A stretch of 64,000 nt of DNA. It comes from Misgurnus anguillicaudatus (taxonomy: Eukaryota; Chordata; Actinopteri; Cypriniformes; Cobitidae). The notes beneath the pieces are model-generated. The model did no database searches. It was not told where the DNA came from and was given only the letters and a program-made list of their open reading frames with translations. The stretch spans positions 10,963,001 to 11,027,000 of the forward strand of contig NC_073358.2 in assembly GCF_027580225.2 (NCBI RefSeq), read 5' to 3'. The first letter of the stretch is position 1. The number at the start of each line of letters is the position of its first letter. Positions 1 through 12,092 of the stretch are shown one piece after another. Both the position numbers and the translations under genes were made by a program.

Positions 1-238
1 AAAGTCCCACGCTAGAAAATGACCTACTGGATTTCTAGCTACCATGTATATAAGTGAATCCAGGTCTTGTGTTTTTATCACAGTTCCATTAAATCCAAGT
101 TCCAATAATCTACAGAAAAGATGAAGACTTTAAAGCTCATTTAAATTTAGATTCCCAACCATGCATTCCAAAAATGTTTCAAAAATGCATTTCAAATGTT
201 TGTTGAAAATAAATGAAGTGAAGGAAATGTAAACCTAC

Positions 239-3200
239 CTAGACAGTTTTTCCAAATCCCTGCTGTTTGATAAAGCGGAGAGAAATTTGCGTTTCTCTGT
301 TTCACACATTGAGATGCTGTATTTTTCCAGGATGTAGGCCCAGCCGCTGTTATCCTGAGCTCCGATCATGTAGACCGTCTCAGACACATCAGTGGGTAAG
401 CTGGATCATTAATAAATCAAATATCAAGTATTAAAAAATATACTGACATAGTCATTTTACATTATTTTTTAATGCAACCTGACCTATAACCACATTATAT
501 CATGCACCCTGCTGATGTTATGCTTTATTAAGTGTGTAACTGATACACATTAACCAGGATACACAGAGCAATTTTGCATAACATTTGCATAGTTTTTGTT
601 TTTTTACATTCAAATTATTCACATTGCTTTTATCTACAAATAGAAGATTATTATTATTTTTTTTATCTTGCATTTGATGTTTTACACTGTTAGACTGTGC
701 ATGCTTCCTTTTGCACATTTGTCTATTTGGCTATTTTAAAAAGGTAGGATCTTCCTGGAAAAAACATATTCACATATTCTAATGGCAAAGTTATTGTGTA
801 TACTTACTTTAAAATCAGGTACTGTAAAAAAATGTTGGGTTATTTTCAACCTAGGGTTGGGTCAGAAAGGGACAAACCAGGCCATTGGATTAAATTTACC
901 CAGAAAATGATTATATTTGACCAACAATGTGCTAAAACAACCCAGCATATGTTATATCACAACCCAGCAGGTTAGGTTTCATCCTTTTTTGAACCAACGG
1001 CCAGCATTTTTAAAAGGGGAACTCATACATGAATAATTTATTGATGGTACACTCTTAAAAATGATTTTAAAGGTTCCATGGAGAACCAAAAAAAGGTTCC
1101 TCTATGGCATTGCTGTGATTTGTAAGAGTATAATTGCAAGTATAGTTGCCAAGTCACCTGCGTGTACTGTTGGATTTCACCCAGCCATCGTAAAGTTGTT
1201 TAGCCTTTTCCACGCATGGAGGATAACCAAAATCACACGCCAGAGAAAGGACATCTTCACGAAGTCTGCGATCTGAGACCGTCCCATCATCAGTCCAGGA
1301 CTGCCTGTCAATCACATCTCCGAAATATTGCAATATGTAGCTCTGCAGAACAAACAAAGACAAAGTGAACTTCGACAAGAAATCTTATTTAAACACACGG
1401 GTGGGTCTATGACGGACAAGTGGAAGAATTAAGGACATTAGGACAATAAATTGGTTTACTACTTAAAGGGATAGTTTACTGAAAAAATGAAAATTCTGCC
1501 ATTTTTTTCACCTTGAAAAAAGGTTGTCCTGAACCTGTATGAGTTTCTTTATTCTCTTAAACACAAAATAATGATATTGACAGTAGCCATTAACTTCCAT
1601 GGTAGTCGTTTTTCCTACTATGGAAGCTAATGGGTACCGTCAACTGTGTGCTTACCATAATTTATCAAAATCTCTTTTGTGTTCAACAGAATAAAAAAAA
1701 CATATTTGGAATAATGTGAGGTTGAGTAAATAATGACAGAACTTTTATTTTTTGGTTAAACTATCGTCTTAATTTTATAATTTATTACATGATGTTGTCA
1801 TACTGTACCTTAAGATCGTAAGTAACATCAGCTATGTTTCTCTTTTCTATCAGTTTGTAGAATGACTGTAGATATCCAAGCCCTTGCAGGAGAGGTACAT
1901 TGTGGGTCTCGGATTTGAGGTAACCGATCAGATCCAGCGCTTTGTCAAGTGACAGTCGCCCTGCACTTGAAATGACAAATATAAAGGAGATCACATTACG
2001 AAATAAGGTTATGAGATAACGTTTTTATGTTCCTTTTACAATTTTAGATGGAATTTCCTCTTTTTCACAGTTAGATCCGACTGCGTGGTGTGATTTATAA
2101 TCTCATTGGGTTTGATGGATCACACAGTAACTTACGTGACCAGCTGAAAGGCGTTATGAATGAGATTGGCTCTGTCCTTGAAGCTCAAAGCGGTGTGGTT
2201 TACTCGTAGGAGCTCTGACAGAGCGTCCCAGCCGTCCTCATCGTAATGGACAATGTAGTATCCATTCATGTCGGTGTTCAGCTTCACCCATTCAACATCT
2301 TCATCCAAAATCAACACATCTGGGTTTGAGGGATTAAAGCGAAAGTCTTGAGCACATTTCTATTACGATGTTCTGTTGTACGACTTTTTTGTTCATACAA
2401 AATTACACATTGTATTTGATTATCTATGTTGATCTATACTGAGAAACAGTTTTTGACTTTTGCACAGTACTGTATGTGCATATCTATATAAAGTGCATAA
2501 ACTATACTGTAAGATGCAAAATAATCATTTGTTTAAAAAATTTGACCTTTAAAAAATTAGATTCCTTGGTTTTGCAGTCAGCTTACATACACTCACCTAA
2601 AGGATTATTAGGAACACCATACTAATACTGTGTTTGACCCCCTTTCACCTTCAGAACTGCCTTAATTCTATGTGGCATTGATTCAACAAGGTGCTGAAAG
2701 CATTCTTTAGAAATCTTGGCCCATATTGATAGAATAGCATATTGCAGTTGATGAAGATGTGTGGGATGCACATCCAGGGCACGAAGCTCCCGTTCCACCA
2801 CATCCCAAAGATGCTCTATTGGGTTGAGATCTGGGGACTGTGGGGGCCATTTTAGTACAGTGAACTAATTGTCATGTTCAAGAAACCAATTTGAAATGAT
2901 TCGAGCATTGTGACACTATCCTGCTGGAAGTAGCCATCAGAGGATGAGTACATAGTGGTCATAAAGGGATGGACATGGTCAGAAACTATGCTCAGGTAGG
3001 CCGTGACATTTAAACAATGCACAATTGGCACTAAGGGGCCTAAAGTGTGCCAAAAAAACATCCCCGACACCAGAACACCATCACCAGCCTGCCCAGTGGT
3101 AACAAGGCATGATGGATCCATGTTCTCACTCTGTTTACGCCAAATTCTGACTCTACCATCTTAATGTCTCAACAGAAATCGAGACTCATCAAGACCAGGC

Positions 3201-6200
3201 AACATTTTTCCAGTCTTCAACTGTCCAATTTTGGTGAGCTCGTGCAAATTCTAGCCTCTTTTTCCCATTTGTAGTGGAGATGAGTGGTACCCGGAAGGGT
3301 CTTCTGCTGTTGTAACCCATCCGCCTCAAGGTTGTGCGTGTTGTGGCTTCATAAATGCTTTGCTGCATACCTCGGTTGTAACGAGTGGTTATTTCAGTCA
3401 AAGTTGCTCCTCTATCAGCTTGAATCAGTCGGCCTATTCTCCTCTGACCTCTAGCATCAACAAGGCATTTTCGCCCACAAGACTGCCGCATACTGGATGT
3501 TTTTACCTTTTCACACCATACTTTATAAACCCTAGAAATGGTTGTGGGTGAAAATACTCAGACCGTCTGGCACCAACAACCTTGCCACGCTCAAAATTCC
3601 TTAAATCACCTTTCTTTCCTATTCTGACATTCAGTTTAGAGTTCAGGAGATTGTCTTGACCAGGACCACACCCCTAAATGCATTTAAGCAACTGCCATGT
3701 GATTGTTTGATTAGATAATGGCATTAATGAGAAACTGAACAGGTGTTTCTAATAATCCTTTAGGTGAGTGTATATATATATATATATGTATATATGTATA
3801 TTTGATGTTTCCATTTTCTAAATTATAGATGTATTTGTTTCCATCGTACCTGATTTTTTATCCAAGATGTGTTTGATTTCATGATCCGAGTGGCTTGTTT
3901 TATATGTCAATGGGATGTGCCACAGAAAGCTTTTGAGAAGATTTTGGATAATGTTATGATGAGCTTCATTGTTTGTATAATGATGAAATAATTAAGTAAA
4001 GAACCCAAAAATACTATTACCCGGTCTGCATTGAATGCCATAAAGGATCATTGGGCTGGACAATTTTTAAGAAGCGCTCTTGCCCAATATATAGTTTCCT
4101 TCCCTGGCGCTTCACGGTCACCAGCGGTATGCCTTTCTGTAGAGTCCATGTATACATCATTTGCTTCAGGTCTATATGTTCACCAGCAAAACCATACTAG
4201 ATAAGACACAATGCAAATGAGAATGAGAACATCTTTAATATGCACCTCAATATTTAATGTTTGTGACTCAGTCAAGATTATATTTTCACAGTTCCTGGAT
4301 GATTTTATGTAGAAAACAAACAAACAAAAAAGACTTGAGCTGGGTTTTCACAAACTGTGTCTCGTATTGTAAAAAGAAATTGTGAAGAATTGCATGCAGC
4401 TAACATCAGACATTTTATTTATGATGTGTGTGACATATTTACAGCATTTTTGGAAGCTTGCGCGCTGGTGTAACAGTATTCCCCTGCGGTAAAATCCTCT
4501 TCAGAACACGTCTGTACAGAAAGTGAGTTTTTGTGAGTTTTAATCATTAAGCTGAATTATAAAAATACCGTATGAAATTTGTACTTTAATCATATTGTCC
4601 CACAGGTCTTCATTTCTGGCATTGCTGTATCTGAATCTCCTGAGGTACCGGATGATGCCAGTCTGAAAGCCCTCATCTGTCAGGAAATTCCTCAGCATAT
4701 GAAGAATACACGCTCCCTAAAATGTTCACAAACAAATCGGATGAATAAAAGCTAATTTTATTGCAAAAATGTTTTTGGCACTGCTGAAGTATTTACCCAC
4801 CTTATCATAGGACACAGTATCAAACATTTCTTTTATCTGGGTTGGATTCTCGGCCAAACTGGAAATGGGCCTGGATGAATTTAGAGAATCACGTCCAATG
4901 GCTCCGAAACAGGTGTCTAGGAAATTATCCTCCTACAGTAGCATGCATAACAAATGTACAGAAATGTACACTTTACTGATGTAATTATATATACATTTTC
5001 CAAAAAACTATTATTCTTTAACTGTGAAATATGTTTAAAATTTGGACGTACAACTTTAAGCTCTGGATATACCGCCTCAACTGAGACAAACTCCATATAG
5101 CGTGCAAAGCCTTCATTCAGCCAAATATCATTCCACCACTCCATGGTGACCAGATTTCCAAACCACTAAAGAGGATAAAAACATCACCAAAACTGGCTTT
5201 TAATTGATTTAGTTCAAGACAGACCACTTTTTTATACACTGTCAGAAATAAAGGTAGATAACCGTTTCGTTTTGTACATTTACAGGTATACCAAACATAA
5301 TAAAAAATGTTTACCTTTTGGGTATGTTACTGACCTATTGTGTACCTTTAAATGTACAGTTAACTGTTTTGTACCTCTAACATTTAACTGGTACAAAATT
5401 GTTCCTTAAGGGTATACAATAGTGTACTAATAGCTTTACTAACTTGATGTGCGAGCTCGTGTCCTATCACCATGGTAACCCAAAGCTTATCAGATGCTGA
5501 TGAGATGTCAGGGTTGTACAGGAGCGACGTCTCTCTGTATGTAGTCAAACCCCAGTTCTCCATAGCACCTGACTGGAAATCTGGAATAGCTATCAGATCT
5601 GGAACAAATCATAAAATAAGCAAACATATAAACATCCAGGATAGTTTCTTAACTAGCACGATGTGATATGATTCCAGCCGTGGGCAATTTGTCTGTCCAT
5701 ACTGGATGCGATCAAAACACAGCCACAGTGTAACACTAAATTAGGCATTAAAATAAAAAATGCAAACACACTCACCCAGTTTCGGCAGCGGATATAGTAT
5801 GTTGAAATATTTTTCGTAAAACTCCAAAAGTTTCACAGCGGCATCAAGGGCATATTGCGTCTGATGCCATTTCTCTGGAACTGCGTAAATAGAGATCTGT
5901 GGGAGAAGACGAAACAGCTCGTTTAAGATGCAATTCTCATATGAAAAAGGTATACAACACAAAATTGAATGTTTCATGTATTAAAGGGTGGACTAGGTGA
6001 GAAAGAGATGCTAGAAAAGTCATCATTGGTGTTAGAGATGATTGACAGGTGTGAACTCCTCCCACCTTAAGTTTAGCTTCATTTGATTACTTACATTGAT
6101 TCCAGTTTCAGTTTGCCCACTAACAGATTTGAAGTCACAAACAACGAAGGCCAACAGATAGGAACTCATCCGGACACTTGCTTCAAACTGATCTTCAAAC

Positions 6201-7012
6201 AGGCCGTTACCAATTTCCACAGTTTGTTCCTGTAAAAAAAAATCATTCTTCAAATGGGTCTGTACATCGACAAAGCAGATTTATTGCATGTGATGTGCTT
6301 ACTAATGGCATGTTTGATAAAGATATGTGTGAGGGTCCTCTCCGTATCCTGACTGTGTAGTTGGCTTTGAAAATGGGTTCGTCAAAACACGGCAATGCCA
6401 TTCGGGCAGATGTAGGTTCGAAGTGAGTGGATGCCAGGACCCTGTAGAAAGACGTATATACGATTTATATATGAACAAATATGATTCACGCTAAAATCCA
6501 TTTAGGCAATCTGATCTATACCTCGTTTCTCCTCCTTTCGTCCTATAGGTGCTCTTATAAAATCCATAAAAACCATCGCCCAACGGTGCACCAAATTCCA
6601 AATAAAGAAAATATTTTTCACCCGAGGTCAAAATCTTTGGAGAGAAGATGGCGATCTGTTCATGCGGAGGATATTCAAGCACAGGTAGCACTTTATCTGA
6701 CAGGTGAACCTCGGCCTCATCCAGTACTGTGGCTGTGAAGATCTTAAGGTTCTTGCTGTGTAGGACCACCCAGTTTGTGTTGTTTTTGACATCGATTTCA
6801 ATCTTTACAGTGCCATTAAACGTCAGGGTTGTAAGATTGGGGTGAATAAGTAAATGGTAGTGGACAGGCACGATGTAGTTAGGCAGACGGACTTTACTCC
6901 ATGGAAAAGGAAGACCATTCGTTGCCAAATTATCACCGGCACTGTTGCTTTCAGAAGCCTGGATGCAAAACTGTAACTTCAGAAGGAGCGAGAAGAAAAG
7001 CAAGAGATGCAT
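239..7012 (-). CDS. erap2: Endoplasmic reticulum aminopeptidase 2-like (M1 family), 3' end outside window
   Basis: Zinc metallopeptidase that trims N-termini of peptides in the ER for MHC class I loading. Fifteen coding exons: 7012-6522, 6441-6303, 6229-6095, 5896-5776, 5598-5444, 5165-5052, 4932-4801, 4716-4585, 4511-4443, 4196-4021, 3929-3850, 2319-2136, 1965-1809, 1342-1158, 400-239. All phases agree and give 810 residues; human ERAP2 has 960, so the C-terminal part lies past the left edge. An N-terminal hydrophobic stretch [19 protein letters not shown] is the signal/anchor. The substrate motif GAMEN is at residues 306-310, the zinc site HELAH at 342-346 with Glu365 eighteen residues on, and the catalytic Tyr in VSYDK at about 427. 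ERAP2 is preferred over ERAP1 because of [35 protein letters not shown] and DRQSW, and because the region around 4511-4443 aligns with ERAP2. No frameshift or stop was seen. LNPEP or ERAP1 is the alternative family member. Confidence 0.88.
820..1015. repeat. Short repeat with TGTTGGGTT/AACCCAGCA motifs
   Basis: Intronic stretch with repeated AACCCAGCA and TGTTGGGTT words in both orientations. A shorter relative is at about 50808-50870. It is probably a MITE remnant in the last erap2 intron visible here; ends are not resolved. Confidence 0.35.
1463..1772. repeat. MITE, 'TTAAAGGGATAGTT' family
   Basis: Starts TTAAAGGGATAGTTTACTG and ends in the inverse, TTTTTTGGTTAAACTATC. Related copies lie at 14932-15240 and around 54445-55727. 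It has no coding capacity. It lies in the erap2 intron between the exons at 1965-1809 and 1342-1158. Confidence 0.6.
2590..3770 (-). mobile_element. Tc1/mariner-type transposon, near full length, inactivated
   Basis: 1181 bp bounded by 30-bp terminal inverted repeats (CACTCACCTAAAGGATTATT...; 28 of 30 match by eye) and a TA on each side (2588-2589, 3771-3772), as expected for Tc1/mariner. The minus strand encodes pieces of a Tc1 transposase: a helix-turn-helix and start of the DDE domain in 3491-3189 ([27 protein letters not shown]) and a later part in 3121-2852 ([17 protein letters not shown]). The parts are in different frames and the second catalytic motif is altered (FQQDSVT), so the copy is dead. 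It sits in the erap2 intron between the exons at 3929-3850 and 2319-2136. A second relic of the family is at 62797-63514. Confidence 0.9.
3771..3798. repeat. TA-rich microsatellite beside the Tc1 insertion
   Basis: Short imperfect (TA)n/(TATG)n run directly abutting the right transposon end. It is typical of Tc1 insertion at TA-rich targets. Confidence 0.6.
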
Positions 7013-7104
7013 GTTGGAAAGTGACTTATTGTGTTTTGGTTGAATTGATTTTTGATTGCTGTATCACTTTTGCATTGTGGAATGCTTGGACATCTCAGTG
7101 TATC
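7013..7104 (-). other. Probable 5' UTR part of the first erap2 coding exon
   Basis: Upstream of the erap2 start codon, a pyrimidine-rich acceptor reading TTTGTGTCTCTACAG ends at 7105 on the minus strand. This suggests the coding exon carries about 92 nt of 5' UTR and that a non-coding first exon lies further right. This is inference from the splice signal only. Confidence 0.4.
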
Positions 7105-8543
7105 CTGTAGAGACACAAAGTAGGTTAAGTAATAGATAATGTATAGGCAGCAGGATGTTATCGCAGAAATAACCCCCAACAGACCCAACATAAAGCGAAG
7201 GTCCTTGTATCACACTAAAGGGGCTTATTTAGCGATAACAACCGGGTGCCTGTACATTATGCCGCTTAAAACACGGCTATTTACCCTAAAATATTTCATT
7301 TGCTCAATATTAACAAATGCAGACCTTCCGCGAGGAAAACCTGTTTACTTTCTGTTTTAAGATAAGGCAAGACGTTCAAATGTCACAAACACGCTATTTA
7401 ATTTAATTATTTGTAAATATAATGTCAAATATGTTAATAAAAGACATTTATATTTTAAGTTGCAATGAAACGAAAACAGCAATTGTCTTATTTTCCCTTT
7501 GGTGATGTATATCCAAGTGAAACAGCTTTTGAAATGAAAAAAGTTAGGGTTGCGATCTTTTCCAGACCCCGCCCACCTGCCATACCATATGACAGGAAGT
7601 AAAGAGAGATCTTTCGAGGAGGGGAGGACATTTGCGTTTTTTTGATAAAAGTTTCAAAAAAATAATGAAGCTCACAGATAAGGCATTTGTAAAAAAAATA
7701 CCACCATATTCCAAAACATTACAGTTTTCATTTCAATTTCATTGCGACTTTAATGTTTGTGTAATATTAAACTGTAAATAGGATTTGCAACATTCGGGTT
7801 ACCATGTGTTATTAGTTTTGAGGGGTTGTTATGTATGAAATAATTGACAACGGGCCGTTTAATTTTTTGAAAATAATGCACACCCAAGGTGGTAATGCGG
7901 CACGACGCGAAGCGGGTGTGCTTTATTTTCAATTATAAAAGGGCAGTTCTGGTTCTTCATTCTGATTGGTTGAAACGCATTCTAAGCCGTGATAAAATCC
8001 CCCGGTAAACCCACGGTTCAGACCGCATTACAGAAGTATCACTGCACCACTGTTGCTCCCTACTGATCTATGAAAATAAACACCAAAGTCTTTAATCATA
8101 TTTTTAATTTGTATACAATTGCACAATTATGGCGATATCCAGATAAATAAATATTGTTGAGTCATCTAATCAATAAAGAGAAAAGTTTCTACCTCAAATT
8201 CATATTTCCGCTATCCACTGGGTGGCGATCTTACTCAACTTAAACACTGACGCATTCACTCAACACTTAAAACAGTGTGTTTTGATCAGGCTCTGAATGT
8301 CTCTTACAAAAGTAATTCACAAAAATGGAATAATCTCCGCTTTTAGCTAAAAAATCTGAGAGGTGATAAGAGAACAAATGAAGGTAGGATGAAACTATTT
8401 TTTTGTTGTTGTTTGAAAGCAGATGGTCTGTTCTTTCATTTGATATTTTATGTTTATTTAAAGAAGATCATTTTTCTGCAAGGCATTCAACTAAAACTGG
8501 GTGGCAACTTAAAAAAAACCCTGATGGGGAAAGAGTTAAGCAT
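7105..8543. other. Intergenic, no gene seen
   Basis: Between the erap2 5' end and the hAT element. AT-rich. About 7780-7990 contains a degraded relative of the foldback element at 9862-10329 (shared AAAATAATGCACACCC core and CGAAGCGGG loop). Nothing coding was recognised on either strand. Confidence 0.5.
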
Positions 8544-9462
8544 TAGGGATGCTCCGATCAGGATTTTTGCAGCCGATACCGATCACCGATTTGTTATCTT
8601 CATGATCGGCTGATACCGATTCCGATACCGATTTGTTTGTTTTTTTAAGCTGATGTGCAAGCTCTTTGATGACTGTAACTGTTAAAATTTTTTCTAGACA
8701 AAGTAATACCACAGATGTTGCCTTTGTTATATTACTTTCAGTAATTGGGTATATTATTGTGTTAATAGAGACTCAAATAAATAAGCACAACAAATATCTG
8801 CAAAGACATATTTTTTAAAGGGTTTGTCTCCTAAAAGTAATGAAAATAAAACACTTCACAGTCTTTACTGTATGAATTAAATATACACGTATTCGTATGA
8901 AGTATAACAGTTTCTTAGTCAAGAGTAGAGGGTGATTTTATTGAGAGATGAATTAGGTTACTGTAGCTTTAAGACGTGAGAGAGATCGCTCGTTCACGTG
9001 CACTGATGACAGGCTGCTGTGTGTGCGCGCGGCGGCTGAACGCAGACAATAGCAGCTGTGAGGAAAAACGCTCAAAACTTTTAAACGCATGCAAATAATA
9101 AACTTTTGACATAAGGATGCAATTGTCCGCGATAGATATGTGTTGTATACGCTGTTTGATGGGCAAGTGAAGACGCGTCGAGCTGTTGACCGGAGCGCGT
9201 CCTCATAGAAAATACACACATCTCTGTAAAGGCAAAGAGCGAAATCCAAATGTGCATGTCGCACATGAGCAACGGGTTATAAAAATGCTTGCACTACGTG
9301 AAAAATGTCTCTAATCGCAGCCACATTCAGGATCCTTTTGATGACAAAAGTAAACAGAAAGATCGGTTTATGAGATTGGCAGATATAGCGAGCATCGCGC
9401 GAGTCATTTAATGCCATTATCGGCCGATACCAATCGGCGGCCGATCGATCGGAGCATCCCTA
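8544..9462. mobile_element. Non-autonomous hAT-type DNA transposon
   Basis: 919 bp with terminal inverted repeats TAGGGATGCTCCGATC ... GATCGGAGCATCCCTA and a perfect 8-bp target-site duplication TTAAGCAT (8536-8543 and 9463-9470), which is diagnostic of hAT. Sub-terminal repeats of the word CCGATACCGAT flank the interior. No transposase motif is visible in any frame, so it needs a transposase in trans. The exact duplication suggests a fairly recent insertion. Confidence 0.92.
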
Positions 9463-9751
9463 TTAAGCATGCTTCCAAGCATATTTGATCATCACTTCCA
9501 CAGTTGCACAATATAAACGTTAATGTATAAATTAGATAAATGTTGATTTATAAAAATAAACACCACAGTCTTAAATCATATTTTCATTGTGTCTTTGCTG
9601 CATCTGTGTTGGTTGGGAACTGCGCTCTGTTTCAGTCACACTTGAGGAACTACTTTGTTTGGCGGAAGAGTAATATTTGTACTAATATAATTATAGCTTA
9701 TTTGTGTTTATATTTTATAAAATCCCGCTAACATTATGCACATGAAGTAAC

Positions 9752-9852
9752 CGTTTTATAAAAGCAATAACCCCCGGAAGCAGTGGGGTTACAGTGCATT
9801 TTATAACAGCTAAGGGGCGTTGTTAGGTAACCCATTGCTTCTTGGGGCTTAT
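9752..9852. repeat. Small foldback repeat
   Basis: The left arm TTATAAAAGCAATAACCCCC pairs with the right arm (GGGGCTTATTGCTTTAT) around a short centre. It lies directly beside the larger palindrome at 9862-10329 and may be part of the same composite element. Confidence 0.55.
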
Positions 9853-9861
9853 TGCTTTATT

Positions 9862-10329
9862 ATACCACGGTGCGGTTGAATGCTTGACTCTGATTGGCTG
9901 AGAAATGTTCCATGGGTGTTGGTTATTTTTAATAACTGCACACCTAATCTTTAAAATGTCTTAAAAATAGGCACTAGAGCAATATTTTTGGTAACTGTGG
10001 TATAGGAGTATTAATTGACTCCGGTCCCTTGATTTATTTGAAAATAATGCACACCAGCAGTGTAACGCCACTCCGCTTCGCGTTGTGCCCAAAACCACCT
10101 TGGGTGTGCATTATTTTCTTATAATTCAACGGCCATCGTCAATTAATTGTTACATAACTCAGCGGACGGGGTTAATTATTCCACTTATACCTGTTACCAC
10201 CACAGACATTGCTCTGGTGGTTATTTTAAGACATTTGACAGGTCAGGTGTGCATTTATAGAAAAACAATCAACACCCGTGGAACATCTCTCAACCAATCA
10301 GATTAAAGAGTCCAACACCCTTATGGTAT
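9862..10329. repeat. 468-bp foldback element (long imperfect palindrome)
   Basis: The whole stretch is an inverted repeat centred near 10088. The outer arm ATACC...TGATTGG(C/T)TGAGA(A/G)ATGTTCCA(T/C)GGGTGTTG matches its reverse complement at the other end, and the inner arms share AAAATAATGCACACC. The single-stranded form would make one long hairpin. It has no coding capacity. A degraded relative lies at about 7780-7990. Confidence 0.8.
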
Positions 10330-11065
10330 AACTGGGAACAACAAACCTACAAAACCCAAATTTCGTGACAGGCCAATCAAGCATTCCAACGAGCTGTCTA
10401 ATAATGTTTTGTAAAATCCAGTCTTGTTATACTAAAATATTATCACATTGCATACCCTTATTCAATCAAATGTGTATGTGTCATCATGGATCATCATGAA
10501 CAACATTCTATAATGTGTCTAGAAAAAAAGCGTTCTTAAAATAACACGCGGTGCTCACTGTTCTCCGTTGACCTCCCTATCATAACACTCTGCAATGTGA
10601 TACAGCGGTGCTCTCTGCACTCATACAGACAAGCACTCTATTCATACCGTATGTGCGCTCTGTGTGAAGCAAGACAGGGATCCAAAAAGCATAAAAAGGC
10701 ACAACAGAAGCCACAGAAATGAACTATTAGAGCAAACGTTGTGTCTTTACCTGGATTTCAGCTGTATCACTGCCACGGCCGCTGCTGCTTTCATTTTCTC
10801 TTTCATTTGTCCTGCCCACAATTTCCTGCTTCACAACAACTGCTGGCGACGCGCTTCTGCCTGTGGATCTGAACTCGAATAACAACAGTGGGACTCGAGC
10901 CACGGGGCTAAAGAATGACCTTGTGACATCATCACACGTAGACAGACCAGGAGTAAACAAAACTCTGTTACTGGGATAAAAACTATTTGAGAAGACTAAC
11001 GTTAAGTATGTAGATTAACATGTAGATTGTTTATTTTGTGTTTATTGGTTGATTGCTTAATATTT
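10330..11065. other. Intergenic, nothing recognised
   Basis: Upstream of the TCR-like gene. Mixed composition with a slightly GC-richer patch near 10760-10920. The short open frames here show no family features. Confidence 0.4.
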
Positions 11066-11272
11066 CCTTACGAAAATTAAACATGGTTTACTACAGTAAA
11101 AAACATGGTTACTGTAGTAAAACCATGGTTACCACAAAATAACCATGGGTTTGACTACCATGATTTTCAAAAACCATTGTTAAACCATGGTTTTGGTAAT
11201 AGTAATCAATACACAAAAAAACATGCTTACTACATTTTTACCACAAGATAAACATGGTTAATTTTCATAAGG
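11066..11272. repeat. MITE with CCATGGTT words
   Basis: Ends CCTTACGAAAATTAAACATGG ... and CATGGTTAATTTTCATAAGG are inverted relatives. The inside is full of ACCATGGTTAC words. A related stretch is at about 23695-23870 in the first rgmb intron. Confidence 0.65.
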
Positions 11273-11575
11273 GTTTATTCTATGAAAAAGTAGTGTGTAT
11301 TGTTTCAGTAGATTAAATAAGGTTAAAGAATAAAGATAAATGACGAAGGATAGAGGGTGTGCTAAATGACAAAATGAAATTAAATAGGGCATACCTTTAT
11401 ACACCTTATAAAAACTTGAATAATTTTAATTAAGTAATGTGCTGTAATTTTAAATGCATAAATGTATAGTTTTATCAATAAACATTAGTGGTACTAAAAG
11501 TTTTGTATTATTATATAAAACTGACATGGAACTGACTTAAAGGGATAGTTCACCCAAAATGAACAGTTTTGACTT

Positions 11576-11820
11576 AAATGCAGGGCCAATGATCTCTGAA
11601 AGCCAATGTTGACATTTGAAATCACCTAAACAAACACGCCCCTACCCCAGTATAATCTGCACCTACTTTTGATAGGCCCGCCCCACACATACTCAACCCA
11701 GACAACAATGTCAGTTAGTAGACACACCCCTTACTGCTGATTGGCTACAAGTTTGTTTTAGTAGTCGTTCCGATTCCCTTTTCCAAAGTGTTTTTCAAAA
11801 ATCAAGCACCCCGTCTTTAA
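11576..11820. repeat. MITE fragment related to 38811-39034
   Basis: Contains, in reverse orientation, the blocks of the element at 38811-39034 (AAACAAACACGCCCCTACCCC, GGCCCGCCCCACACATAC, GATTGGCTACAAG). Both copies have lost parts. Confidence 0.6.
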
Positions 11821-11822
11821 GG

Positions 11823-12092
11823 CAGTGGTTCTAAAACTGGGAGGGGGGCACGACATGGTGCCAGGGGTGCCCCAGTTTTATGACATTTTATAATTTATCA
11901 TAACTTCTGTGTAATTAAACCTCAGACAAATAAGGCTACTAACCAACAGCACTACACTATATCATTTAATATGTTTTGTTAAATTTAAATTCTAAGTTTG
12001 ATTGTTTTATGTCATGAATTTTCTTTGGAGGGGGCTTGAAGGGATGCACCCTACACAAGTGAAGCGCATGCCAAAAAGTTTGAGAACCACTG
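11823..12092. mobile_element. hAT-type MITE
   Basis: 270 bp from CAGTGGTTCTAAAACTGG to AGTTTGAGAACCACTG. The 8 flanking bases are CTTTAAGG on the left and CTTTAGTG on the right, an imperfect 8-bp duplication. It encodes no transposase. Confidence 0.75.

Noticed and set aside
5472..5666. Plus-strand frame of 64 codons
   Set aside because: Antisense to the erap2 exon that carries GAMEN and HELAH.
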